In this document: piece after piece, positions 8,625 to 18,223 of the stretch
How positions within the stretch are numbered: the first letter of the stretch is position 1
How the letters are laid out: each line of letters starts with the position of its first letter
Assembly (NCBI RefSeq): GCF_900117425.1
Contig: NZ_FPEH01000012.1
Coordinates: 248,001-312,000, forward strand
Reading direction: 5' to 3'
Length of the DNA: 64,000 nucleotides
DNA from: Novosphingobium sp. NDB2Meth1
Lineage (GTDB): Bacteria > Pseudomonadota > Alphaproteobacteria > Sphingomonadales > Sphingomonadaceae
Position numbers and translations under genes: made by a program
The notes under the pieces: generated by a model
Seen by the model: only the letters and a program-made list of their open reading frames with translations
Told to the model about the DNA's origin: nothing
The model's database searches: none

Positions 8625-9773
8625 ATGGCGCTGCCGCTTGATTACGAGACGCTGCGGCTGATCTGGTGGGCCTTGATCGGCGTGCTGCTGATCGGTTTTG
8701 CGCTCACTGACGGGTTCGACCTCGGCGCGATGGCGCTGCTGCCGTTCGTCGCAAGGAACGACCTTGAACGCCGCATGGTCATCAACACCGTGAGCGCGAC
8801 GTGGGAAGGCAACCAGGTGTGGTTCATCCTCGGCGGCGGCGCGATCTTCGCGGCCTGGCCTTATGTCTATGCGGTGAGCTTCTCGGGCTTCTATCTCGCG
8901 ATGTTCCTCGTGCTGGCGGCGCTGATCCTGCGGCCGGTGGGGTTCAAGTATCGCTCCAAACGGCCTGACCCGGCCTGGCGCGCGCGATGGGACCGGGCGC
9001 TGTTTGCAGGCGGGCTGGTCCCGGCGCTGGTGTTCGGCGTGGCGGTGGGCAACGTGCTGCTCGGTGCGCCGTTCCGCCTCGATGACGATCTGCGGGCGAC
9101 CTACGAAGGCTCACTGCTCGGCCTGTTCACCCCGTTTAGCCTGCTCGCCGGCCTGCTCTCGGTGGCGATGCTGGTGCTCCACGGTGCGGGCTGGCTGGCG
9201 ATGAAGCTGGAGCCGGGGCCGGTCCAGCACCGTGCGCGGCAATACGGTGCGGGTGCGGCGGTGCTGGTACTGGCGCTGTTCGCCGCAGGCGGGGCCTATG
9301 TCGCATGGGGCGGCCTTGGCTTCCGCGTCGCCGATATGGTCGATACGGCTGGCCCGTCCAACCCGCACCTTGCCCGTGCGATGGCAGCGCCGGGCGCATG
9401 GCTCGACAACTACAGCGCGCATCCGTGGATGATCGCTGCGCCGCTGCTTGGCCTGCTAGGCCCGCTGGTGGCGTTCGCGGGCCTGCGTCGGCGGAGGGAT
9501 GCACTGGCCTTTGCCGGTTCGTCGATGGCGGCTGCGGGCATCATCGCGACGGTCGGCCTTTCGATGTTCCCCTTCATCCTGCCCAGCGCCATCGACCCCG
9601 CGTCCAGTCTGACGGTTTGGAACGCGTCCTCCAGCCACCTCACGCTGTTCATCATGCTGGTGGTGGTGCTGATCTTCCTGCCGATCGTGCTCGCCTACAC
9701 CACCTGGGCGTACCGGGTGATGTTCGGCCGCGTCGGCGCCGAGGAAGTCCGCCTCAATCCTGACATGTACTGA
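8625..9773 (+). CDS. cydB: Cytochrome bd ubiquinol oxidase subunit II
   Basis: A 382-residue integral membrane protein of the usual CydB length, with the conserved N-terminus LIWWALIGVLLIGFALTDGF and the segment ATWEGNQVWFI. It pairs with CydA and supports heme d insertion and proton-motive quinol oxidation. It starts 12 bases after cydA with a strong GAAGGAG ribosome binding site and is followed by cydX, giving the order cydA-cydB-cydX. Confidence 0.97.
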   Translation: MALPLDYETLRLIWWALIGVLLIGFALTDGFDLGAMALLPFVARNDLERRMVINTVSATWEGNQVWFILGGGAIFAAWPYVYAVSFSGFYLAMFLVLAALILRPVGFKYRSKRPDPAWRARWDRALFAGGLVPALVFGVAVGNVLLGAPFRLDDDLRATYEGSLLGLFTPFSLLAGLLSVAMLVLHGAGWLAMKLEPGPVQHRARQYGAGAAVLVLALFAAGGAYVAWGGLGFRVADMVDTAGPSNPHLARAMAAPGAWLDNYSAHPWMIAAPLLGLLGPLVAFAGLRRRRDALAFAGSSMAAAGIIATVGLSMFPFILPSAIDPASSLTVWNASSSHLTLFIMLVVVLIFLPIVLAYTTWAYRVMFGRVGAEEVRLNPDMY

Positions 9774-9788
9774 GAGAAAGCAAGCGCC

Positions 9789-9905
9789 ATGTGGTATTTT
9801 TCATGGATCCTCGGCCTTGGCCTTGCGGTTAGCGTCGCCATCCTCAACGGCATCTGGCACGAGTTTCATTCGGACCCCGCCGGTGACAAGACCGTGCAGG
9901 ACTGA
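9789..9905 (+). CDS. cydX: Cytochrome bd oxidase small subunit CydX/CbdX
   Basis: A 38-residue single-span protein starting MWYFSWILGLGLAVS and continuing through ILNGIWHE, which matches the CydX (YbgT) pattern of an aromatic N-terminus, one hydrophobic helix and a short charged tail. It lies 15 bp after cydB, ahead of an SDR gene. In other bacteria CydX stabilises the bd oxidase hemes. It is easily missed because of its size. Confidence 0.92.
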   Translation: MWYFSWILGLGLAVSVAILNGIWHEFHSDPAGDKTVQD

Positions 9906-9908
9906 CGC

Positions 9909-10703
9909 ATGCAGGGGCGCATTGCGGTCATCTCGGCGGCGGCAAGTGGCATCGGGCTGGCCATTGCCGAAACGCTCTGCGCTGATGGCTGGCGGGTCTA
10001 CGCCGGCGATCAGGATGCAGCGGCGATTGCAGCATTGAGCGGACGGGAAGACCTCGCCGCCACGGTGTGCGATGTCAGCGATCCGGCTTCTGTCGCGCAG
10101 TTCTTCGCCTGGCTGGAAGCCGATCTTGCGGCGCGCGGGACGGAGGGGATCGATCTCCTCGTCAACAACGCCGGAGTTTCCGGCCCGACCGCGCGGCTGG
10201 AGGACCAGCCCATCGACGCATGGAACGCCACCATCGACGTCAATCTCAATGGCACGTTCCTGATGACCCGCAGCGCGATCCCATTGCTGCGCCGCCGCGC
10301 GCCGGGAAGCGCGATCATCTGCATGAGCTCGACCGCTGGCCTGTTCGGTTGTCCGCTCAGGGGACCCTACGTCGCCAGCAAGTGGGCGTTGATCGGGCTG
10401 ACCAAGACTTTGGCGATGGAACTTGGTCCCGAAGGCATCCGGGTCAACGCCATCTGCCCCGGCAGCGTGGAGGGCCCGCGCATCGACCGCGTGATCGCGG
10501 CGGATGCGGTGGAGCGCGGCCTGACCACCGAAGACGTCGAGCGCGAATACAAGCGCCAGACCTCGCTGCGCACATTCGCGACCAGGGAGGACGTGGCGGC
10601 CATGGTGCAATACCTGATGTCACCCGCCGGAGCCCGCATATCCGGGCAGGCACTTGCGATCGACGGCCATACCGAGAGCCTGTCGCTGGATATGGAGGCT
10701 TGA
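9909..10703 (+). CDS. SDR family NAD(P)-dependent oxidoreductase
   Basis: A 264-residue classical short-chain dehydrogenase/reductase. It has a Rossmann start with AAASGIG in place of TGxxxGIG, then NNAG, then the catalytic Y154 and K158 in PYVASKWAL. RVNAICPGSV is the usual SDR segment. It starts 3 bases after cydX and its stop overlaps the next gene (TGATG), so it is probably read through from the cyd transcript together with the MDR gene. The substrate is unknown. Confidence 0.88.
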   Translation: MQGRIAVISAAASGIGLAIAETLCADGWRVYAGDQDAAAIAALSGREDLAATVCDVSDPASVAQFFAWLEADLAARGTEGIDLLVNNAGVSGPTARLEDQPIDAWNATIDVNLNGTFLMTRSAIPLLRRRAPGSAIICMSSTAGLFGCPLRGPYVASKWALIGLTKTLAMELGPEGIRVNAICPGSVEGPRIDRVIAADAVERGLTTEDVEREYKRQTSLRTFATREDVAAMVQYLMSPAGARISGQALAIDGHTESLSLDMEA

Positions 10704-11686
10704 TGCGCGCGGTCTGGTACGAAACGACGGGGCCCGCGGCGCAAGTGCTGCGGCTGGGGGAGATGGAAACCCCGCAGCCCGGTCCTGGCGAAGTGCGCGT
10801 GCGGCTTTCCGCATCGGGCGTGAACCCGTCAGACGTGAAGTCCCGCGACGGCCTGCGCGGACCCATCGCTTTCCCGCGCGTCATCCCCCATTCCGACGGG
10901 GCCGGCGAGATCGACGCAGTCGGGGAAGGAGTATCGCCTGCGCGGATCGGAGAGCGGGTCTGGGTGTGGAACGCGGCCTATCGGCGGGCCTTTGGCACCT
11001 GCGCCGAATATGTGTGCCTGCCCGAGGCTCAGGCGGTGTCAATGCCCAAGGGGACCAGCTTCGAGGCAGGCGCCTGCCTCGGCATTCCCGCCTCGACGGC
11101 CTGCCATGCCGTCTTCGCGGATGGTGACGTAGCCGGACAGACTGTTCTGGTAACGGGTGGTGCCGGCGCCGTGGGCCACTACGCCATCCAGCTCGCCCGC
11201 TGGGGCGGCGCCAAGGTCATCGCGACTGTGAGTGGCCCCGAAAAGGCGAAAGCGGCTGAGGCTGCTGGCGCGCATGCGGTGGTGAACTACCGCGAGGGCG
11301 ATGTCGCGGCGGCCATTCTTGCAGCCAACCATGGCAAGCCGGTCGACCGCGTCGTCGAGGTGGAATTCGGCGGAAACCTGCCGGTGACCTCCGCCGTGAT
11401 CGGTGAAGGCGGGGTGATCGCCGCTTACGGTTCGATGGCGGATGCGGAGCCGAAGCTTCCATTCTACCCGCTGATGTTCCGCAACGTCACGCTGCGGATG
11501 CTGATCGTCTACCTGCTTTCCTCGCCGGAACGCGCGCGCATGCTTGCAAGGCTTGACGCCGCGCTGGAGGAAGGCGCGCTCAGCCATGCGATTGCTGCCA
11601 CGTTCGATCTGGCGGACAGCGCCAAGGCGCATGAGGCGGTCGAATCCGGCAAGTTGATCGGGAATGCGGTGATCACGATTTCCTGA
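10703..11686 (+). CDS. Zinc-independent MDR quinone oxidoreductase (NADPH:quinone reductase-like)
   Basis: A 327-residue medium-chain dehydrogenase/reductase of the zeta-crystallin/quinone reductase type. The GroES-like N-terminal domain carries GVNPSDVKSRDG and the Rossmann domain carries VLVTGGAGAVGHYAIQLA. The cysteine and histidine zinc ligands of alcohol dehydrogenases are absent. Its ATG overlaps the SDR stop. It probably reduces quinones or enones with NADPH. Confidence 0.87.
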   Translation: MRAVWYETTGPAAQVLRLGEMETPQPGPGEVRVRLSASGVNPSDVKSRDGLRGPIAFPRVIPHSDGAGEIDAVGEGVSPARIGERVWVWNAAYRRAFGTCAEYVCLPEAQAVSMPKGTSFEAGACLGIPASTACHAVFADGDVAGQTVLVTGGAGAVGHYAIQLARWGGAKVIATVSGPEKAKAAEAAGAHAVVNYREGDVAAAILAANHGKPVDRVVEVEFGGNLPVTSAVIGEGGVIAAYGSMADAEPKLPFYPLMFRNVTLRMLIVYLLSSPERARMLARLDAALEEGALSHAIAATFDLADSAKAHEAVESGKLIGNAVITIS

Positions 11687-11712
11687 ACAGGCATATGACT
11701 TTGGCAATTGAC

Positions 11713-11736
11713 GGATGGGCTGACAATCGCCCATCC
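11713..11736 (+). terminator. Stem-loop after the SDR/MDR pair
   Basis: An 8-bp perfect stem (GGATGGGC / GCCCATCC) with an 8-nt loop lies 27 bp after the MDR stop and ahead of the POT gene. No T tract follows, so it is a weak or attenuator-like terminator at best. Confidence 0.4.
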
Positions 11737-11790
11737 CATGCATGACCGCGCGCCTGAACCGATGCGCGCGAGCGGGGGTGAGACAGCATA

Positions 11791-13155
11791 ATGGCGGCGC
11801 AGGCGCAGCAGTTCGAACAATTCGCCGGCCATCCCAAGGGGGTCTACTACCTCGCCTTCACCGAGATGTGGGAGCGCTTCTCGTTCTACGGGATGTCGGC
11901 GCTGCTCACGCTCTACATGGTGAAGGAGCTGCTGCCGCTCCATGCGGAGAAAGTTCTGGGTCTGGCCGCGCTCCGCCATGGCCTCAGCTTCAACGGTGCG
12001 ATGAGCGATGTCGCCTTCGCCTCGATCATCTATGGCTGGTATGCGGGCCTCGTCTACTTCACCCCGATCATCGGCGGCTGGGTGGCGGACCGGGTGCTCG
12101 GCCCCAAGCGCACCGTGCTGATCGGCGTGCTGCTGATGGCGGCCGGACACGCGGCGATGTCGTTCTACGACAGCTTCGTGATCGCGCTGGCGCTGCTGAT
12201 CATGGGCTCGGGCTTCCTCAAGGGAAACATTTCCGCGCAAGTCGGCACGCTCTACCCGCGTGAGGATGAATCGCGCCGTTCGCGCGGCTACACGATCTTC
12301 GCGACCGGCATCAACATCGGTGCGGCCAGCGGACCGGTGACGACTGGCCTTGTCGCCGCGATCTGGGGCTTCCACGCCGGGTTCGCGGTGGCGGCGGTGC
12401 TGATGCTGGTGGCCATGGTCGGCTACATCATGGGCCAGCGCCATCTGCCCGATTTCAAACCCGCGGCCACGGCGCGGGAGAAGGCGCCGCCGCTGACTGC
12501 TGCGGAGCGCCGCCGCGTCGCGGTGCTCATCTTCGTCATCGCGCTGACATTCCCCGCCGAAATCACCTACCCGATGGTCTGGAGCATCGGCATCCTGTGG
12601 GTCGACCAGTGGGTCAATCTCGCGACGCCGCTCGGCACCGTGCCCTCGAGCTGGTTCGCCGGCATGGACTCGTTCGGCTCGATCCTCGCCGCGCCGATCC
12701 TGGTGGCGCTGTGGAGCTGGCAGGCAAAGCGTGGGCAGGAACCGGCCAACGTCACCAAGCAGGGCATCGGCACCGCGGTCGTCTCGTTCGCCGCGCTGCT
12801 CTTCGCGTTCAGCAATTACGGCGTGACGCAGGAGCACAGCGTCGGCGCGTTCTGGGCCATCGCGGGCTGGCTGATCATGGGGCTGGGCTGGATGTACTAC
12901 TGGCCCACCACCATGGCGATCGTGAGCAAAGCCGCACCGCCGCGCGTCGCCTCCACGCTGATGGGCGTCGCGTTCCTCTCGCCGTTTGCCGCGCATGTCA
13001 CCGCGGGCTGGGTCGGCAGCAACTTCGATGCGATGACCCCCACCGCTTTCTGGATCCTCGACGCGTCCATCGGCGTGGTCGGCGCGGCGGTGATCCTGCT
13101 GCTGCGCAAACCGCTGATCCGTGAGCTCGACGGTGCGCCGGAGCCTGCACGCTGA
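11791..13155 (+). CDS. POT-family peptide MFS transporter
   Basis: A 454-residue proton-dependent oligopeptide transporter (PTR2/POT family). The family proton-coupling motif ExxERF is seen as EMWERFSFYGM, followed by multiple membrane helices and GFLKGNISAQVGTLY. It moves di- or tripeptides or related nitrogen compounds across the inner membrane with protons. A GGGGTGAGAC stretch precedes ATG 11791. The stop overlaps the next ATG (TGATG), linking it to the class II aldolase-like gene and the MFS transporter. Confidence 0.88.
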   Translation: MAAQAQQFEQFAGHPKGVYYLAFTEMWERFSFYGMSALLTLYMVKELLPLHAEKVLGLAALRHGLSFNGAMSDVAFASIIYGWYAGLVYFTPIIGGWVADRVLGPKRTVLIGVLLMAAGHAAMSFYDSFVIALALLIMGSGFLKGNISAQVGTLYPREDESRRSRGYTIFATGINIGAASGPVTTGLVAAIWGFHAGFAVAAVLMLVAMVGYIMGQRHLPDFKPAATAREKAPPLTAAERRRVAVLIFVIALTFPAEITYPMVWSIGILWVDQWVNLATPLGTVPSSWFAGMDSFGSILAAPILVALWSWQAKRGQEPANVTKQGIGTAVVSFAALLFAFSNYGVTQEHSVGAFWAIAGWLIMGLGWMYYWPTTMAIVSKAAPPRVASTLMGVAFLSPFAAHVTAGWVGSNFDAMTPTAFWILDASIGVVGAAVILLLRKPLIRELDGAPEPAR

Positions 13156-13895
13156 TGGACGCGGCCGAGTGGCAGGCGCGGATCGATCTTGCCGCCGCGC
13201 ACCGGCTGGCGGTTCATTTCGGTTATCACGAGGGGATCGACAACCACTTCACCTTGCTCGTGCCGGGCCATGCCGACCGGTTCCTCCTCGCGCCGTTTGG
13301 TCTGCACTGGTCGGAAATCCGCGCCTCCGATTTTCTCGTGGTCGATTTCTCGGGGAACAAGCTGGCGGGCGGGGGTCCGGTCGAGGACACCGCTTTCCAC
13401 ATCCACGCCCCGCTCCATGCCGCCCGGCCCGACGTGACTTGCGTGATGCACACCCACATGCCCTACGCCACCGCGCTCTCCATGCTGGAGGAGCCGGAAC
13501 TGCTGATGGCGGGCCAGAACGCCATCGGTTTTGCCGGTCTCGTTGCGCTGTGCGATTACGAGGGTCTGGCGCTCGACAGCGGCGAGGGGCGGCGGATGGC
13601 GGCGGCGCTGGGCGACAAGTCCGTCCTGCTGCTGCGCAACCACGGTGTGGTGACCACCGGCGCCAGCGTCGCCGAGGCGTTCAACACGCTCTATTTCTTC
13701 GAACAGGCCGCAAGGACGCAGATCCTCGCCCAATCGACCGGGCAGAAGCTGCGGCTCGTTGGTGAACCGGCACTCGGGCGGACGGTCGAGCAGTACACCA
13801 AGTCCGCGCTGGTCGAAGGGCTGGACCGCATCGAACTGCACTTTGCCGCGCTCAAACGCATGCTCGACCGGCAGGGTTCCGATTATGCGACCTGA
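13155..13895 (+). CDS. Class II aldolase/adducin family protein
   Basis: A 246-residue protein of the class II aldolase/adducin fold. The zinc ligands are visible as H99 and H101 (CVMHTHMPYAT) and H163 (LLRNHGVVTTG). Family members include fuculose-phosphate aldolase-like enzymes, and many in degradation clusters have no proven reaction. It overlaps both neighbours (the POT stop, and 11 bp of the MFS gene), so it belongs to a three-gene transport and catabolism unit. Confidence 0.85.
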   Translation: MDAAEWQARIDLAAAHRLAVHFGYHEGIDNHFTLLVPGHADRFLLAPFGLHWSEIRASDFLVVDFSGNKLAGGGPVEDTAFHIHAPLHAARPDVTCVMHTHMPYATALSMLEEPELLMAGQNAIGFAGLVALCDYEGLALDSGEGRRMAAALGDKSVLLLRNHGVVTTGASVAEAFNTLYFFEQAARTQILAQSTGQKLRLVGEPALGRTVEQYTKSALVEGLDRIELHFAALKRMLDRQGSDYAT

Positions 13896-15120
13896 GGCTG
13901 CCAAGCCCCGCACCACCGCGCCGCTGGTCCTCGTCGGCCTCATGGCGACCAGCCTGTTCATCAACTACATCGACCGCGGCAACCTTGCGACCGGCGCGAC
14001 CCAGATCCGCGCTGATTTGAACCTCAGCGCCACGGCCTACGGCGCGCTCGCGGCGGGGTTCTACTTTGCTTATGCGTTCTGCCAGCTGCCGGCGGGCGCG
14101 CTTTCGGACCGGATCGGCGGCAAGGTGGTGCTGGCCCTCGGCGCCCTGCTGTGGTCGGTCTCCACACTCCTGACGGGGTTCGTGCAGGGCTTTGCCGGGC
14201 TGTTCGTGCTGCGGCTGATGCTCGGCATGGGCGAGAGCGTGGCGTTCACCACGACCTCGAAGATCATCGCCAGCAATGTGCCCAAGGCGCAGATGGGCCT
14301 TGCGAACGGCGTGATCGGCTTCGGCTATCTGGTTGGCCCGGCGGCGGGGACGCTGATCGGCGGCATGCTGATGGCGCGCTGGGGCTGGCGGCCGACCTTC
14401 GTGCTGTTCGGTGCGCTTTCGCTGCTGTGGCTGCTGCCGTGGAGCCGGGTGCGGATCCACGAAGCCAAGCCCGCCACTGGTGACGCGGCGCCGGTGGTGA
14501 CCCTGCGCCAGATCCTGTCCCGCCGCGCCTTGTGGGGCGCATCGCTGGGGCATTTCGCGGGCAACTGGAACTGGTACTTCATCCTCGGCTACCTGCCGAT
14601 GTACCTCGAAATGCAGCGCGGCTTTTCCAAGGAGCAGATGGCCGAGGTCGTCTCCAGCGCCTATCTCGTGAACGCGCTGGCCGCGCTTGCCGCAGGCTGG
14701 GCGTTCGACAAGCTGATCCAGCGCGGGTGGTCGCCATCTGTCACGCTCAAGGCTCCGCTCGCCTTGGCGCATCTGGCGGGGCTGGGCTGCATGCTGGCGA
14801 TGCCGTTCATGCCGATCGGCGCCTGCATCGCGCTGCTGTTCGTTTACGAGGTGTTCCTGGGCTTCTCCTCACCGGCCTATTTCATGATCCCGCAGATCAT
14901 GGGCGGACCTGCGGCCGCCGCGCGCTGGGTGGGCATGCAGAACATGATGGGCAATATGCCCGGCGTGATCGGCGTGTTCTTTGCGGGCGTGCTGATCGAC
15001 GCCGGGGGCGGCTCCTACGGGACGGCGTTCCTGCTTGCTGGCCTGGTCAATGTGCTGGGGCTGATCGGCTGGCTGGCGATCCTGCCGCGCGTGGCGCCGG
15101 TCGCGTGGGAGAGGGCCTAG
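13885..15120 (+). CDS. MFS transporter, anion:cation symporter-like
   Basis: A 411-residue 12-helix major facilitator. FINYIDRGNLATGA in helix 1 and the loop LSDRIGGKVVLALG are typical of the phthalate/sugar-acid permease (ACS) group. ATG 13885 is chosen because the protein pattern begins there; the open frame further upstream overlaps the aldolase gene out of frame. It probably imports the organic acid handled by the adjacent class II aldolase-like enzyme. This is inferred from position only. Confidence 0.87.
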   Translation: MRPEAAKPRTTAPLVLVGLMATSLFINYIDRGNLATGATQIRADLNLSATAYGALAAGFYFAYAFCQLPAGALSDRIGGKVVLALGALLWSVSTLLTGFVQGFAGLFVLRLMLGMGESVAFTTTSKIIASNVPKAQMGLANGVIGFGYLVGPAAGTLIGGMLMARWGWRPTFVLFGALSLLWLLPWSRVRIHEAKPATGDAAPVVTLRQILSRRALWGASLGHFAGNWNWYFILGYLPMYLEMQRGFSKEQMAEVVSSAYLVNALAALAAGWAFDKLIQRGWSPSVTLKAPLALAHLAGLGCMLAMPFMPIGACIALLFVYEVFLGFSSPAYFMIPQIMGGPAAAARWVGMQNMMGNMPGVIGVFFAGVLIDAGGGSYGTAFLLAGLVNVLGLIGWLAILPRVAPVAWERA

Positions 15121-15152
15121 CGGCGGTGCCGGATTGCTGATCAGGACCGGTC

Positions 15153-15266
15153 AAAAGCGACAATAGCGACACCGTGTCGCTTTTCATTTCCCGTCCAAGT
15201 CTATGACTAAAAAAGGAAAAAACGAAAAAAGCGACAGTAGCACGGTTTTTTGGTGCGACTTTTTCC
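15153..15266. terminator. Converging-gene terminator region with two related hairpins
   Basis: A perfect 10-bp inverted repeat AAAAGCGACA / TGTCGCTTTT (15153-15162 and 15175-15184) has A/T-rich ends, so it can terminate on either strand. A second, looser copy (GAAAAAAGCGACAGTAGCAC with GGTGCGACTTTTTCC) spans 15224-15266. It separates the plus-strand MFS gene from the minus-strand caiD gene. The rest of 15121-15377 shows no gene that can be supported. Confidence 0.7.
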
Positions 15267-15377
15267 GCGTGGGCATCGACGATGGGAAAGAGCGCGGAGG
15301 CGAAAGACGGCCTTCCCGCATGGCCTTGGCAGAAATCGTCGATGTAGGAAAATCCGCCAGCATGCTGGAAGCCGTCG

Positions 15378-16157
15378 CTAGCGCCCCTTCCATTCCGGCG
15401 CGCGGCCTTCGGCAAAGGCGCGGGGGCCTTCAAGCGCATCATCTGATTGCAGCATGGCTTGATAGGAGGGAACCGCACCGCTGCGCATGTGCCGGTAGCC
15501 CGCTTCGATCGCCAGCGCTTCGGTCTCGTGCAGAATATCGCGCGCCGCGGTAATGGCGAGGGGGGCGGACTTGGCGATGCTGGCGGCCAGTTCCAGCGCG
15601 GCGTCCAGCAAGGCATCGGGCGCGACCACCCGGTTGACGAGATGGAGTGCCAGTGCTTCCGCCGCATCCATGCGCCGCCCGGTCAGGATCATTTCGCGGG
15701 CGAGCCGGGCGGGGATGGCCTTGGGGAGTCGCAGCAGACCGCCGGAATCGGGGAGCATGCCGAGCTGGGCTTCGGGGAGCCAGAACTTCGCGGTATCGCT
15801 GGCAACGATGAGGTCGGCCGCCAGCGCCAGCTCGAAACCGCCGCCGACGGCAAGGCCGTTGACGGCAGCGATGACCGGCTTGGTCAGGCTGAAGTATTCG
15901 GTGAGGCCGGCAAACCCGCCCGGGCCGTGGTCGGCATCGACCGCCTCGCCATCGTTGGCGGCGCCGAGATCCCATCCGGCGGAGAAGAAGCGCCCGGTGC
16001 CGGTGATCACGCCGACGCGCAGGGCGGGATCGTCGTTCAGCGCTTTGAACGCGGCGTAGAGTTCGAGGCTGGTCGCGACATCGATCGCATTGGCCTTGGG
16101 CCGGTCAAGCGTGATGATCAGGATGTCGTCGCGGCTTTCAAGCTCTACGGCGCTCAT
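15378..16157 (-). CDS. caiD: CaiD-like carnitinyl-CoA dehydratase (crotonobetainyl-CoA hydratase)
   Basis: A 259-residue crotonase-fold enzyme that follows E. coli CaiD closely from end to end: [77 protein letters not shown] and the C-terminus [10 protein letters not shown]. CaiD interconverts crotonobetainyl-CoA and L-carnitinyl-CoA. The ATG overlaps the stop of the acyl-CoA synthetase gene (ATGA). It is the last gene of the six-gene operon running from the permease at 22364. The presence of a carnitine dehydrogenase and a cleavage enzyme next door supports a carnitine role over a generic fatty acid role. Confidence 0.87.
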   Translation of the reverse strand: MSAVELESRDDILIITLDRPKANAIDVATSLELYAAFKALNDDPALRVGVITGTGRFFSAGWDLGAANDGEAVDADHGPGGFAGLTEYFSLTKPVIAAVNGLAVGGGFELALAADLIVASDTAKFWLPEAQLGMLPDSGGLLRLPKAIPARLAREMILTGRRMDAAEALALHLVNRVVAPDALLDAALELAASIAKSAPLAITAARDILHETEALAIEAGYRHMRSGAVPSYQAMLQSDDALEGPRAFAEGRAPEWKGR

Positions 16158-18223
16158 GGCTGGGGCTCCCTGATGCTGATGAGGGCGTCGACTGCCATCG
16201 CGCCGTTGGGCAGCGCGAGCAGTGGATTGACGTCCATTTCCTCGAGCCGGTCGGCATGCGCCATGGCCCAATCGGCGATGCGGGCGATGGCATCGAACAG
16301 CGCGGGCATGTCGCAGCCCGGCTTGCCGCGATAGCCGGCGAGGATCTTGTGGAACGGCAGACGGGCGAGCGCGGCTTCGATGTCTGCCGGTGTGGCGGGG
16401 GGAAGAACCTGTTCGGTCTGGCGCAGCAGTTCGACGAAGATGCCGCCCGCACCGAGCGTGAGGAACAGACCGAACTGCGGATCGCGCCCTACGCCGACGA
16501 TCAGCTCCGCCACTGCACCGAGAGCCATTTCCTCGATCAGGAACCGGTCTGACAGCGCTGTCATGCCCTCGGCGGCGGCTAGCAGGGCCTCGCGGCTCGC
16601 GAGGTTCAGGGCCACGCCGCCGAGTTCGGTCTTGTGGGCAAGATCGGCGCCTACGGCCTTGAGAACCAAGGGAAAGGGGGCTGGCAATGCGGCGTCTGCC
16701 AGCTCGGGACGGCTGGCCACGAGGCTGCGCGGAACTGGCACGCCGACGCCGGCAAGCGCGGCCTTGCTGCGGACCTCGTCCCAGACGTGCGCTTCTCCGG
16801 AGCAGGGCCGAGGCTGCTCTGGTAGCGCTGAGGGGGCGGGGCGTGCCCAGGCCTCGCCGATGGTGGCGGCGGCGGCGATGGCGCGCAGGACTTCGGCAAG
16901 CCCGGCAGCAGGCAGGATGCCATCCGCGATCAATGCTGCGGCGACGGTTTCGGGCATCGTTTCGGCAAGGCTGCTGGCGACGATCCGCACCGTGCCCGGC
17001 GGGGCGGGATGCGCCTGCACGGCAGCGCGGAAGGCCTCCAGCGTCACATCCCAATCGGCGGCGGTGCAGCGGTCGGCACGGGGGAAATCGAGGATCAGCA
17101 GCGAGGCCTCGAAATCCGCGCCCAGCATCGCGCCGAAGCAGGCCGTCTGCGCTGCGAGATCGCCCCAGATGTAAGTGTGGTAGTCGAGCGGATTGGCGAC
17201 GTGGACGCGGGGACCGAGCACTTCCTCCAGCGCGGCTTGCGTGGCAGGCGGGAAGTCGGGCGTCTCAAGGCCCGCCGCTTCGGCCAGATCGGCGGTGAGC
17301 GAGGCCTCGCCGCCCGAGCAGCTGGCGCTGGTGATCCGGCGCCCGCGCAAGGGCCCGGCGACATGCAGCAGCTTGAGCGTCTCGAGGAACGTCGCGGGAT
17401 CGTGCGCGCGGGCGACGCCGTAACGGGCGAACAGCGCATCGGTGAGTGCGTCGGCCCCGGTGAGCGAACTGGTGTGCGACATCGTGAGCGCGGCGCCCTT
17501 GGCCGAAGCGCCGGTCTTGAGCGCGACAAGCGGGACACCGGCCGCGCGGGCGGCAAGGCAGGCTTCGGAAAAGCGGGAGACCGAGCCGAGGCTTTCGAGG
17601 TGGAGGCCGATGGCGCTGACCCGGTCGTCGGCGATCAGCGCCTCGATCAGATCGGCGGGCGTCACATCGGCGCAATTGCCGACCGAAATGACATAGCCGA
17701 TGGGCAGGCCGCGCGCCTGCATGGTGAGGTTGAGCGCAAGGTTGCCGCTCTGGCTGACGATGGCGACGCCTTTTCCGCTGTCGATGGGAAGGCAGCCGTG
17801 TTGATCTGGCCACAATGCTACGCGGTCGAACAGGTTGAGCATGCCGTAGCAATTGGGGCCGATGAGGGGCACGCCTTGGGCAGCTTCAAGGAGCGCGGCC
17901 TGCCGCTGCCGGCCTTCCTCTCCGCTTTCGGCGAAATCCGCCGCGTAGCAGATCGCGCCGCCGGTGCCGCCAAGGTCCGACGCCAGCGCGATGGTTGCGG
18001 GCGCGGGGGCGGCGATGAACACGGCATCCGGCGCGGAGGGCAGCGAGGCCATATCCGCGAAGCAGGGCAGACCGGCCATCTCGGCGCGCTTCGGGTTCAC
18101 CGGCCAGATCGGCCCGGCAAAGCCCAGCGCGCGGCACTGGCGCACCGCTTCCTCGGCCGCCTTGCCGCCGACCAGCGCCAGACTGCGGGGGCGCAGCAGG
18201 CGGTTCAGGCGATGCGCGCTCAT
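16154..18223 (-). CDS. NDP-forming acyl-CoA synthetase (acetate-CoA ligase family)
   Basis: A 689-residue protein with the domain order CoA-binding (from residue 10), succinyl-CoA-ligase-like ([16 protein letters not shown], and the putative phospho-His region [13 protein letters not shown] near 249) and a C-terminal ATP-grasp domain ([21 protein letters not shown]). The family makes acyl-CoA from acid, CoA and ATP through an acyl-phosphate and phospho-His route. In this operon the most sensible substrate is gamma-butyrobetaine or carnitine, making it the activating enzyme that CaiC provides in E. coli by an AMP-forming mechanism. That substrate is inferred. The ATG overlaps the acyl-CoA dehydrogenase stop. 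Confidence 0.85.
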   Translation of the reverse strand: MSAHRLNRLLRPRSLALVGGKAAEEAVRQCRALGFAGPIWPVNPKRAEMAGLPCFADMASLPSAPDAVFIAAPAPATIALASDLGGTGGAICYAADFAESGEEGRQRQAALLEAAQGVPLIGPNCYGMLNLFDRVALWPDQHGCLPIDSGKGVAIVSQSGNLALNLTMQARGLPIGYVISVGNCADVTPADLIEALIADDRVSAIGLHLESLGSVSRFSEACLAARAAGVPLVALKTGASAKGAALTMSHTSSLTGADALTDALFARYGVARAHDPATFLETLKLLHVAGPLRGRRITSASCSGGEASLTADLAEAAGLETPDFPPATQAALEEVLGPRVHVANPLDYHTYIWGDLAAQTACFGAMLGADFEASLLILDFPRADRCTAADWDVTLEAFRAAVQAHPAPPGTVRIVASSLAETMPETVAAALIADGILPAAGLAEVLRAIAAAATIGEAWARPAPSALPEQPRPCSGEAHVWDEVRSKAALAGVGVPVPRSLVASRPELADAALPAPFPLVLKAVGADLAHKTELGGVALNLASREALLAAAEGMTALSDRFLIEEMALGAVAELIVGVGRDPQFGLFLTLGAGGIFVELLRQTEQVLPPATPADIEAALARLPFHKILAGYRGKPGCDMPALFDAIARIADWAMAHADRLEEMDVNPLLALPNGAMAVDALISIREPQP

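Noticed and set aside
13759..13884. N-terminal extension of the MFS transporter
   Set aside because: It lies inside the class II aldolase gene in another frame; the transporter pattern starts at ATG 13885.
15184..15393. A 69-codon minus-strand frame after caiD
   Set aside because: It runs through the terminator hairpins and has no ribosome binding site or family resemblance.
15378..17054. One long minus-strand fusion joining caiD to an upstream frame
   Set aside because: The upstream part is out of frame with the acyl-CoA synthetase gene and is arginine-rich. The ATG at 16157 overlapping the synthetase stop is the real caiD start.
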